Under the pieces are notes generated by a model, which was not told the DNA's origin, ran no database searches, and worked only from the letters and a program-made list of their open reading frames with translations. A stretch of DNA of 42,509 nt from Deltaproteobacteria bacterium. Lineage in GTDB: Bacteria > Myxococcota_A > Polyangia > Polyangiales > Polyangiaceae. The stretch covers positions 1 through 42,509 of the forward strand of contig JACRCQ010000068.1 in assembly GCA_016218915.1 (NCBI GenBank), written 5' to 3'. Within the stretch, counting starts at the first letter, position 1. Each line of letters starts with the position of its first letter. Shown piece after piece: positions 16,229-23,444 of this stretch. The translations under genes and the position numbers were made by a program.

Positions 16229-17641
16229 ATGCTTCGCCCACTCTTTTGGATCATTGTCGTTGCTCTGGCGGGATGCGGCGGAACCGTGAAGGTCGAGTCG
16301 AGCGAGGAGGTCTCGTCCTACGCCGGCAGTGGCGCAGGCGTTCGCGCGTGCACCCCAGGACAGCACCGCTGCGCGGGAAATCGCCTGGAAGTGTGCAACG
16401 ACACGGGTGACGACTTCGTGCCGGTCTTCGACTGCCCCGTGAAATGCGATGCAATCGCCGGCAATTGCGGGGTCTGCATCCCCGACAAAGTGCGCTGCTT
16501 CTCCCCGTCCTCGCTCGCCATCTGCTCCGAGGATGGCCTCACCGAGGCCGAGCAGCCTTGTCCTTCGCACATTCCCTTCTGCTTTGAGGGCGAATGCATC
16601 GAGTGCCTCGAGACGTCTGCCTGCCCGCCCACGCCGCAGAAGTGCACGGTGCCCGCCTGCGACGCCTCCCATACGTGCGGCAAGCAGCCTGCGCCACCCG
16701 GAACCCCGTGCGCCGTGAACAAGGAGTGCACCGCTTCGGGATCGTGCTGCGTCGTGAGCTCCGTGGTGGCGAAGCTGTGGCCGCTGGACCTGTACTTCAT
16801 GCTCGATCGTTCCGGGAGCATGCAGGACGGAGCCTGGGAGAGCCAGGCGCTAGCGCTCAAGTCGTTCTTTGCCAAGCCGACGTCCGGCGACACGTCGGTC
16901 GGGCTTCGGTTCTTCCCTCTCAACGATCTGTGCGTTGCGCAGGACAACGAGTGCTCCGGGTTGAACTACACCGACCCGCTCGTTCCCTGGGGGCTGCTGC
17001 CCGACCACTCGAATGCGTTGATTCAAGCCCTTGATACCACTTTCCCAGAAGGGTGCTTCACGCCGACGCAAGAAGCGCTTCACGGCGTGCTGATGGGCGC
17101 CATCTCGCGCAAGCTGGCCTATCCCAAGCACGTCGTGGTCGCCGTGTTCGTAAGCGATGGAGGACCGTGCTGCCAGGCGTGCCCCATCGAGGAGCCTGAA
17201 GGGCTCGGCAAGATCGCTGCGGCAGCGCTCGCTGAGCCGCCGTCGATTCCGACGTTCGCGATCTTCCTCGACCCCAAGGCGTCCAAGGTGATGACGTCCA
17301 TCGCGGAGAACGGCGGTACCGGCGAGGCCTACGACGGCAGCGGCAGCAGCCAGGACTTCGAGAAGGCGCTGCTCGAGATCCAGTCGCAGTCCATTCCCTG
17401 CCAGCTCGATACCGGCACCACCGTGCTCAACCCGAACACTGCGTCGCTCGAGTTCACGCCTACCACCGGCAGCTCCTATCCGATCACCAAAGCCGTCAAT
17501 GCGAACCAGTGCGATACCGGAGGGGACTGGTACTTCGACGATCCAGTAGCACCCAAGCAGATCACGCTGTGCCCGGCGTTCTGCGAGCTGATGAAGCATG
17601 ATCCCGGCTCCCAGGTCACGATGTACCTCGAGTGCGATTGA
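16229..17641 (+). CDS. VWA-domain lipoprotein with Cys-rich N-terminal region
   Basis: The 470-residue product starts after a strong ribosome site (GGGAGGGTGGC). The lipoprotein signal ends in LAGC with Cys16. Residues 40-175 hold about 24 Cys in short knots such as CTPGQHRCAGNRLEVC, as seen in secreted myxobacterial proteins. A von Willebrand A domain follows with a complete first metal-ion (MIDAS) motif, D193-R-S-G-S197, and a later FVSDGGPCC strand. VWA domains bind protein ligands through the metal site. A C-terminal segment with further Cys completes it. The partner is unknown. It is transcribed alone, divergent from the DUF3052-like gene and followed by the VapBC module. Confidence 0.9.
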   Translation: MLRPLFWIIVVALAGCGGTVKVESSEEVSSYAGSGAGVRACTPGQHRCAGNRLEVCNDTGDDFVPVFDCPVKCDAIAGNCGVCIPDKVRCFSPSSLAICSEDGLTEAEQPCPSHIPFCFEGECIECLETSACPPTPQKCTVPACDASHTCGKQPAPPGTPCAVNKECTASGSCCVVSSVVAKLWPLDLYFMLDRSGSMQDGAWESQALALKSFFAKPTSGDTSVGLRFFPLNDLCVAQDNECSGLNYTDPLVPWGLLPDHSNALIQALDTTFPEGCFTPTQEALHGVLMGAISRKLAYPKHVVVAVFVSDGGPCCQACPIEEPEGLGKIAAAALAEPPSIPTFAIFLDPKASKVMTSIAENGGTGEAYDGSGSSQDFEKALLEIQSQSIPCQLDTGTTVLNPNTASLEFTPTTGSSYPITKAVNANQCDTGGDWYFDDPVAPKQITLCPAFCELMKHDPGSQVTMYLECD

Positions 17642-17681
17642 CGCGCTCCAGCGGTTGAGCCTGCGCACCCCCCCGTGATGT

Positions 17682-17701
17682 CCACACATTGCACTGTGTG
17701 G
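17682..17701. promoter_or_regulatory. putative VapBC operator 1
   Basis: A perfect inverted repeat CCACACA-N6-TGTGTGG lies just upstream of the antitoxin gene. VapB antitoxins usually bind palindromes at their own promoter as VapBC complexes, so this is a likely autoregulatory site. The binding is inferred from position and symmetry. Confidence 0.55.
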
Positions 17702-17702
17702 T

Positions 17703-17716
17703 GCATTGTGCAATGC
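17703..17716. promoter_or_regulatory. putative VapBC operator 2
   Basis: A second palindrome, GCATTG-TG-CAATGC, starts 1 bp after the first and ends 8 bp before the antitoxin ATG. The TTGCAC core of the first site and GTGCAA in the second are themselves inverted copies, so the two sites may form one extended operator. Confidence 0.5.
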
Positions 17717-17724
17717 TCTCGAGC

Positions 17725-17928
17725 ATGGCGACCAATCTCGAGCTCGATGATCGACTGATCGCGAAGGCGAAGCGGCTCGGCAAGCACGCCAGCAAGCGGG
17801 AAGCCGTCGAGCGCGCCCTCATCGAGTACGTCGCGAGCCTTGAGCGTACCAAGATCCTCGAGATCGCCGGGACGCTCGACATGCAGCCGCACGGTAGCCA
17901 TCGGCGGGGCCGACGAGAGCGGTCGTGA
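17725..17928 (+). CDS. vapB: VapB-family antitoxin
   Basis: A 67-residue protein beginning MATNLELDDRLIAKAKRLG and continuing with SKREAVERALIEYV, the ribbon-helix-helix N-terminus of the VapB (DUF2191-type) family. The family neutralises the VapC RNase with its C-terminal tail and represses its own operon. I chose the ATG at 17725 because MATNLxLDD is the usual start of the family; in-frame starts upstream would run through the palindromes. Its stop overlaps the GTG of the toxin gene (GTGA). The C-terminal tail (PHGSHRRGRRERS) is very basic, which is unusual for a toxin-binding tail. It could be variable or play a DNA-binding role. Confidence 0.88.
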   Translation: MATNLELDDRLIAKAKRLGKHASKREAVERALIEYVASLERTKILEIAGTLDMQPHGSHRRGRRERS

Positions 17929-18335
17929 CGACGCTGGTCGATACGTCGGTCTGGTCGCTGCTGCTTCGCAAGCGCGGTCCGACGGACCATTGGGCAGTTC
18001 GACGGCTGACGCGCCTCATCGAGCACCGGCAGCGTGTCGCGTTGACTGGTGTGATCCTGCAGGAGATCCTGGCTTACTTCCGGAGCGACGAGGTCGCAGC
18101 GTCGGTCGCGGTCCGCCTCCGCCCGTTTCCGCTGCTGGAGCCCACACGAGCGGACCACGAATCGGCCGCGGCTCTCTTCCGCCATGCCCGCGCCCATGGC
18201 GTCGCCGCCACCACCGTCGATTGTCTCATTGCGAGCGTGGCGGCGTCGCACGATGCGGAGCTCCTGACCACGGACGGAGACTTTGCTCGCCTCGTTCCGC
18301 TCGCTGGCATACGGCTCACTCCCCCCGAGGAATGA
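17925..18335 (+). CDS. vapC: VapC-family toxin (PIN-domain ribonuclease)
   Basis: A 136-residue PIN-domain protein. The acidic active-site residues are visible at Asp6 (LVDTS), Glu47 (QEIL), Asp99 (TVDCLIAS) and Asp117 (TTDGDF), so it should be an active Mg-dependent endoribonuclease. Known VapC toxins cleave tRNA or rRNA and stop growth. It starts at a GTG that overlaps the antitoxin stop codon, the standard coupled arrangement. The gene ends 7 bp from the convergent kinase gene. The target RNA cannot be predicted. Confidence 0.93.
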   Translation: MTTLVDTSVWSLLLRKRGPTDHWAVRRLTRLIEHRQRVALTGVILQEILAYFRSDEVAASVAVRLRPFPLLEPTRADHESAAALFRHARAHGVAATTVDCLIASVAASHDAELLTTDGDFARLVPLAGIRLTPPEE

Positions 18336-18342
18336 CCTGTGC

Positions 18343-19596
18343 CTACCGTTTGAGCACCACGAGCGCGGCCACGGCGAGCGCTGCGAGCACCACGACCGCG
18401 ACCACGATCCACAGCAGGATGGGCTCGCCGCCGGGACGCGCGGGTTTTCGCGGCGGCTGCATCGGATGAGGGGCGTTCGGCGCAGTCATCGGCCCCGCCG
18501 CGGGCGCCGTAGCTGCGGGCGGCGACGCTGCGGGTGCCGGAGCCGCAGGCGCGAACGGCGGGATCGCAGGCTCTTGGGGCATTGCCACCCGGACCTGCGC
18601 AGCGAGCGCAGCTTCCTCTTCGGAGATGCTCGGCATCGAAGCGCGCGTCATCGGCGGAGGGAGGATCTGCCCGGAGTCGGGGGGTCTCGAGGGGGCCTGC
18701 GGCGGCGACGACGCTTCGCGTCCTGCGTCGAACGCCATCTTGATCAAGGCTTCCTGGAAGTGGCGCGCGGTTTGGAAGCGCGACGACGGCTCCTTGGCAA
18801 GCGCCTTGAGCACCGCCTTCTCCACTGCTTCGGGAAGGCGCGGCACCAGCAAGGAAGGTTGATAGGGAGGATCCTTCACGTGCCGGAGCATCGTGTCGAC
18901 GTTGTTGATCCCGCAGAAAGGCACGCGGCCCGTGAGCAGGTAGTAGAGCAGCACGCCCACCGAGTACACGTCGCTCCGCTGGTCGAGCTTACCCCCCTTG
19001 CACTGCTCGGGCGACATGTACTCGGGCGTGCCCACCACGGTCGCAGCGCCCATCTGGGTCCCGGTGAACTCTTCGCCTCCAGGGCGCTTGCTGTAGATCT
19101 TGGCAAGACCGAAATCGAGCACCTTGACGTGCTCGCCAGGAGGCTCCCCCAGGACGATCACGTTCTCCGGCTTCAGGTCGCGATGCAGAATCCCTTCGCG
19201 ATGCGCGGCTGCCAGCACGTCGCATACCTGGGCAACCAGATCCACGGCCCGCCACGGATCCAGCGGGCTCTCCTGCTCCGCGATGGTCGCCAGATCGCGC
19301 CCGACCAGCAGCTCCATCGCAATGTAGGCCGATCGACCGTCGATGCCGTAGTCCACGATCCGCACGGCATTGGGATGATCGATCCGCGAAGCTGCTTTCG
19401 CCTCGTGCCGGAACCTTCGGATTACGTCAGGGTCTTGTGCGGCAAGGTCCGGATTGAGCAGCTTGAGCGCCACCTCGTAGCGGCCCTCCAGGGTCGAGGC
19501 GCGATATACCCATGCCATACCGCCGGAGCCGATCAGCTCCTCGATGACATATTTGCCCGCGATCGTCTGACCTACGAGCGATGCAGCCTCAACCAT
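18343..19596 (-). CDS. eukaryotic-type Ser/Thr protein kinase with C-terminal membrane anchor
   Basis: The 417-residue product has a full Hanks-type kinase domain. Counting from the ATG at 19596, it has the glycine loop GSGGMAWVY, the ATP-binding Lys45 (VALKLL), the catalytic loop HRDLKPEN with Asp140, DFGLAK with the metal-binding Asp161, and GTPEYMSPEQ. A Pro/Ala-rich linker of about 90 residues follows, and then one transmembrane helix close to the C-terminus, so the kinase faces the cytoplasm without a large sensor outside. A TTG further upstream (19641) would add 15 residues; I prefer the ATG because it begins shortly before the domain. It lies 69 bp downstream of the WD40/RCC1 lipoprotein gene on the same strand and may be co-transcribed with it. 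Confidence 0.93.
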   Translation of the reverse strand: MVEAASLVGQTIAGKYVIEELIGSGGMAWVYRASTLEGRYEVALKLLNPDLAAQDPDVIRRFRHEAKAASRIDHPNAVRIVDYGIDGRSAYIAMELLVGRDLATIAEQESPLDPWRAVDLVAQVCDVLAAAHREGILHRDLKPENVIVLGEPPGEHVKVLDFGLAKIYSKRPGGEEFTGTQMGAATVVGTPEYMSPEQCKGGKLDQRSDVYSVGVLLYYLLTGRVPFCGINNVDTMLRHVKDPPYQPSLLVPRLPEAVEKAVLKALAKEPSSRFQTARHFQEALIKMAFDAGREASSPPQAPSRPPDSGQILPPPMTRASMPSISEEEAALAAQVRVAMPQEPAIPPFAPAAPAPAASPPAATAPAAGPMTAPNAPHPMQPPRKPARPGGEPILLWIVVAVVVLAALAVAALVVLKR

Positions 19597-19665
19597 GGTG
19601 CTTTCGTCATCGTAGCGGCGGGCCAGTCCGCGGGACAACAAACCAAAGCGCGATCCAGGAGCGGT

Positions 19666-22600
19666 CTACTGCACGCACCTGACGGCGCCGTTGATGTCGC
19701 CGCATACCAAGTACTGCATCACCTGGAGGCTCTTCGCCCCGGCCAGCTCCGGCACTGGCGCCGGGTCAGGGAAGGAAAGCGCGCTGCTGTAGGATCGACC
19801 CCAGCATGCCACCGAGTCGTCGCGACGACGCGCGCAGGTGAGCCGCTCGCCAGAAGCGACCTCCACCGCATCATCGATCCCGGTCACCCGCACAGGCACG
19901 GCGGAATCGACGCCGGTGCTGTTTCCCAGCTGGTCGCTGGAGTTGTTCCCCCAGCACAGCACCGCTCCGTTCTTCAGCACCGCGCAAGTGTGCTCTGCAC
20001 CGGCAGCAAGGCTCACAACGTCCGTCACACCAGCAACCGCCATCGGAGTCGCGCTGGGATTCCTGGTGCCGTCGCCGAGCTGGCCGCTCGCACCCCCTCC
20101 CCAGCACCATGCCTTTCCCTGCGTATCGACCGCGCAGGTATGCGTCGCCCCAACGCTCGCCATGGCGACCTTCCCAATCCCCGTGACGAGGTGCGGTCGG
20201 ACTTCCACCGCTTTCAGCTCAGGCTGTTTGCTCCAGAGCGCCTCGCTCATCGTTCCCCAGCACCACAGGCCACCGCCGCGTGTCAGAGCGCAGGCGTGAT
20301 AGCCGCCAGCCCCAATCCAGACAGCATCGCTTGCTCCCGGTACCTCCGCCGGCTTGTCCCGGCTGAGGGTCTTGTTCAGCTGCCTTTCCTCGGGGATGCC
20401 AAGCGCTCCGGCTCGGGTCCAGCCCCAGCAGCCCACCTTCCCGGTGTCGAGCAGTACGCAATGGAAGAGCCCCCCTTCGGCGACCTGCTTGGCGCCCTTG
20501 ATGTCAGGAGACTTGAAGCTGCTCTCCACCCCGTGCACCGTAACCTTTCCGGTCTGGGTCACATACCAGGTGCGCATCGATCTTCCCGTCATCGAGCGCA
20601 CACTCGATGCGTCGGCGATCGTCACGACCTTCAGGTTGCGGGAAGGTAGAGCGGCCTTGTCGACGTCCCAGAACAGGATGGTCGTGTCCTCGCTTCCCGA
20701 CGCAAGCATCTTGCCGTCTGGCGTGAAGGACAGCGCTGTCACGTCGTCGACGTGCCCGCTCAAGACCCCCTTGAACTTGCGTGTGGCAAGCTCCCAGACT
20801 GCAATCTTGGATTCCGACGAGCCGGCCACCAACGCGCCGTCCGGAGACACCGCAGCAGTCTTGCAGCACCCCTCGAACGCGAACCTGCGCACCACGCGCC
20901 CCTGCTTGCGGTCGAACAGCGACATGGAACGGTGCACGGCGCCCACGAGCAGCTGGTCCTCACCACCAGCGAACATCGCGTAGGAAGCGTCGTCCGTGAC
21001 CTCGGTCGGAATCGCCGATTGTACTTCGAGGTTGTCCACTCTGCGCAACGTGAGGCGGGGCTCTGCAGCCTTCTGCTTGTCCTCTCCCCAGGCGCGGTCG
21101 ACCAGGACCATGAGCGTTTCGCCGCTCGGGGAGAACTCCAGGTGCTCGATCCTTCGGTCGGTCTTCATGCTCGCGATGGTGCTCTTGCCTTCCAGGACCC
21201 CGAGCCCGCTGTCTTCGCCGTAGCGATGCGTCCCCACCGCAAGCCGCTTGCCATCCCGCGACATCGCCACCGCGTTCGGCTTGTCCTTGCGATCCAGCGT
21301 GGAAACGTGTCCCTCCACGTCCACGAAGCGCAGCTCCCGCCCCTGGATCAAGAGCTTCGTGCCGTCCGCAGAGGCCATGATCCGGGTCGGCTTCCCTTGC
21401 GACGTGCTCGTGCGAAGCAGCTGGCATGATCGCCCGTCCCAGAATCGGAGATCCTCCCCTGACGACACCAACACCTTGCCTTGCGACAGGAACGCGAGCC
21501 CGTGGACCGGAGTCTCGTGGCCATCGGGCACGTCGACCGACGCGCCGTGGAGCTCTGCCATGTGCTCCGATGCAGCCAGCAAGATGCTGCCGTCTGGAGA
21601 GAACGCCTTGGGCGAATTCTCGGTCGCTGGCGATTCGGAGCCATCTGCCAGCCGGGTCATCACGTTGCCGGAGCCGTGGCTCCACACCACGCGATTGCCG
21701 TCAGGCGAAACCAGGAGATCAGAGCTGCTCATGAAGGAGCCGAGCCCGAACAGACCTTCGCTCCTGCTCCCCTCCACGAGCTTGTCTCGCTTTCCGCTCG
21801 CGACGTCGATGGTGAACAGCTCTCCATGCTCCGTCGCCAGGATCGTCTTGCCGTCCGTGGTCAGGGTGAAGCTCGCGCGTGACAGCGGTGCAATGGTGGC
21901 CGCATTCGGGTCCCCTGCCGGAGGGGGATCCTTCTTGAGCTCGATGCGTCTCACCAACGTCCCCTGGTTCAGATCCACCACGGAGATCGCCGTCGCCTCA
22001 TCGTGAAGGAACATCTGGTACTTCGAGTCGACCAGCAGACCGCGCGCGCCTTTGCCGTCCAGCGCCACGAGCCGGCCTTTCTGGTTCACGGCGCGCAGCA
22101 GCTTCCTCGATTCCGCATCGACCACGTACAGCGGGCCTCCGTCGGATAGGACGACTGCCAGCCGCTTGCCATCGTGCGAGTAGATCAGATCCCGGATGGA
22201 CGACGGCGTCTCCCACAGCCGTCCACGCGTGACGTGCTGCTTCTTGGGAAGCGTCAGCGTGATCGAGCCGAGGTGCGCACCACCTTCCACGCGGTAGAAC
22301 GCCACCTCACCGGCCGGCTTGCGCAACGCAAGCGCCACCATGGTCCCGTCCGGCGATAGAGCGGCTTCTCCCGCGTCCGGCAGCGTGGCGAGCACAGCAG
22401 CGCGATTGAGCTCTCGCAGCACGATCCCGGGGTCTCGCGTGTCTTCGACCGAGATCACAGCGCCGGAGTTGGTCACGGCGAGGCTCATGGGGCGCTTGAG
22501 GAAACGCATGCGCGGAGTGCCGCATCGAGCGATCGCCCCAGCCGGCAAGGGCGCAAGCGGATCGAGCACCGGCGACGGCGCGGGGACCACAGCTGCAGCC

Positions 22601-22740
22601 GATGTCGACGCAGAAGCGCTGGCGCTCGCAACGGGCGCGGAATGGCGCGGCTTGGGAGCTGCGGAACGTGGCCGCGGCGGCGCCTGGCAGGCGGCAAGAG
22701 CTGCGAGGGTGACCAACGCGACGATGCAGGGGCGACGCAC
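19666..22740 (-). CDS. lipoprotein with WD40-like and RCC1-like beta-propellers (about 1,024 aa)
   Basis: From the GTG at 22740 the protein begins MRRPCIVALVTLAALAAC, a good lipoprotein signal with Cys18. An Ala/Ser/Pro-rich linker follows. About residues 60-730 hold WD40-like repeats with pieces such as ALSPDGTMVALAL, GHVDDVTALSFTPDGKMLASGSEDTTILFWD and AVSPDGALVAGSSESKIAVWE. About residues 740-1,024 are RCC1-type repeats of about 50 residues, each with a variant of GxxHxCALxxxGxxxCWG and GQLG. Both are propeller folds that bind proteins. A TTG at 22776 is an alternative start. In RCC1 proteins of bacteria the role is unknown, and no active site is expected. The gene precedes the kinase on the same strand; a joint role in sensing is inference. 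Confidence 0.9.
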   Translation of the reverse strand: MRRPCIVALVTLAALAACQAPPRPRSAAPKPRHSAPVASASASASTSAAAVVPAPSPVLDPLAPLPAGAIARCGTPRMRFLKRPMSLAVTNSGAVISVEDTRDPGIVLRELNRAAVLATLPDAGEAALSPDGTMVALALRKPAGEVAFYRVEGGAHLGSITLTLPKKQHVTRGRLWETPSSIRDLIYSHDGKRLAVVLSDGGPLYVVDAESRKLLRAVNQKGRLVALDGKGARGLLVDSKYQMFLHDEATAISVVDLNQGTLVRRIELKKDPPPAGDPNAATIAPLSRASFTLTTDGKTILATEHGELFTIDVASGKRDKLVEGSRSEGLFGLGSFMSSSDLLVSPDGNRVVWSHGSGNVMTRLADGSESPATENSPKAFSPDGSILLAASEHMAELHGASVDVPDGHETPVHGLAFLSQGKVLVSSGEDLRFWDGRSCQLLRTSTSQGKPTRIMASADGTKLLIQGRELRFVDVEGHVSTLDRKDKPNAVAMSRDGKRLAVGTHRYGEDSGLGVLEGKSTIASMKTDRRIEHLEFSPSGETLMVLVDRAWGEDKQKAAEPRLTLRRVDNLEVQSAIPTEVTDDASYAMFAGGEDQLLVGAVHRSMSLFDRKQGRVVRRFAFEGCCKTAAVSPDGALVAGSSESKIAVWELATRKFKGVLSGHVDDVTALSFTPDGKMLASGSEDTTILFWDVDKAALPSRNLKVVTIADASSVRSMTGRSMRTWYVTQTGKVTVHGVESSFKSPDIKGAKQVAEGGLFHCVLLDTGKVGCWGWTRAGALGIPEERQLNKTLSRDKPAEVPGASDAVWIGAGGYHACALTRGGGLWCWGTMSEALWSKQPELKAVEVRPHLVTGIGKVAMASVGATHTCAVDTQGKAWCWGGGASGQLGDGTRNPSATPMAVAGVTDVVSLAAGAEHTCAVLKNGAVLCWGNNSSDQLGNSTGVDSAVPVRVTGIDDAVEVASGERLTCARRRDDSVACWGRSYSSALSFPDPAPVPELAGAKSLQVMQYLVCGDINGAVRCVQ

Positions 22741-22820
22741 GACCTTCGACTCTACCCGGGTGCGGCGGCGATTCAACCTCGCCTTGACCCGTGCAGGAGC
22801 GCCTCGTACGCTTGGGTCTC

Positions 22821-23405
22821 ATGCGACGCTGGATGATCGCTGCGATTCTGCTGGCAGGGTGCGGCGCAACGCTGCCGCCCGAGCCGAGCGTTGCAGAGTC
22901 TCCTGTCGTCGTGATCGGCTCGCCGACCCCGTCCGCGCAACACGCGCCCAAGGCCAGCTCCCTGGAGCTCGCAGCGCGGCTTCCCAAAGCTCCCAAGCCT
23001 CTGTCCACCGAGCCGCAAGACGTCGCCTTCAGGATGGCTTCTGCGCTCGATGCGACCGCGCGACACGAAGAGCAGGTGCGCCAGGAGGAGCGCAGAAAGC
23101 GCGATGCCGAGTTCGAGGAGTCGATGAAGCGTTCGCGCGATGCCTGGGACAGCCTGGGAAGGAGCACGGGCGGAATCGGAACAGCGGGTGGCGGGCTCGG
23201 CCTGGGCGGAATGGGCGGACTGGGCACGCGCGGCGGTGGGGGCGGAGCGGTCGTTGGCCTCGGATCAGGGCGGGGAAGGGCAGCAACCGGGGTCGTGAGG
23301 CCGCCAGCCAAGCCGCCTGCCAAGCCGCCTGCCAAGCCGCCAGCCAAGCCGCCAGCCAAGCCGCCACCTGGCAAAGCTCCGCCCGCTTCCTCGGGCAAGC
23401 CTTGA
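22821..23405 (+). CDS. small lipoprotein with coiled-coil and PPAK repeat tail
   Basis: A 194-residue product starting MRRWMIAAILLAGC, so the lipid-attachment site is Cys14. A Pro/Ser-rich region is followed by a charged helical stretch (residues of about 75-110, with many Glu, Arg and Lys: HEEQVRQEERRKRDAEFEE), then a Gly-rich segment of about 45 residues. The C-terminus has five PPAK units. Pro/Lys tails of this kind occur in proteins that span or contact the cell wall. The product is not recognised beyond that. It is divergent from the WD40/RCC1 lipoprotein with an 80-bp gap. Confidence 0.75.
   Translation: MRRWMIAAILLAGCGATLPPEPSVAESPVVVIGSPTPSAQHAPKASSLELAARLPKAPKPLSTEPQDVAFRMASALDATARHEEQVRQEERRKRDAEFEESMKRSRDAWDSLGRSTGGIGTAGGGLGLGGMGGLGTRGGGGGAVVGLGSGRGRAATGVVRPPAKPPAKPPAKPPAKPPAKPPPGKAPPASSGKP
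23301..23360 (+). repeat. five-unit 12-bp tandem repeat (PPAK)
   Basis: Five 12-bp units of CCGCC[AT]GCCAAG encode PPAK and are almost identical in DNA. Unit gain or loss would keep the frame, so this may be a length-variable tail of the lipoprotein. Confidence 0.9.
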
Positions 23406-23444
23406 ACCCCTCTGCGCGCCGAGCCGAGCACGTCTCGAGCTTCG

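Noticed and set aside
18283..20649. Open frame of 788 codons on the plus strand opposite the kinase and WD40/RCC1 genes
   Set aside because: Antisense to two clear genes, and the translation is His/Arg-rich without domains.
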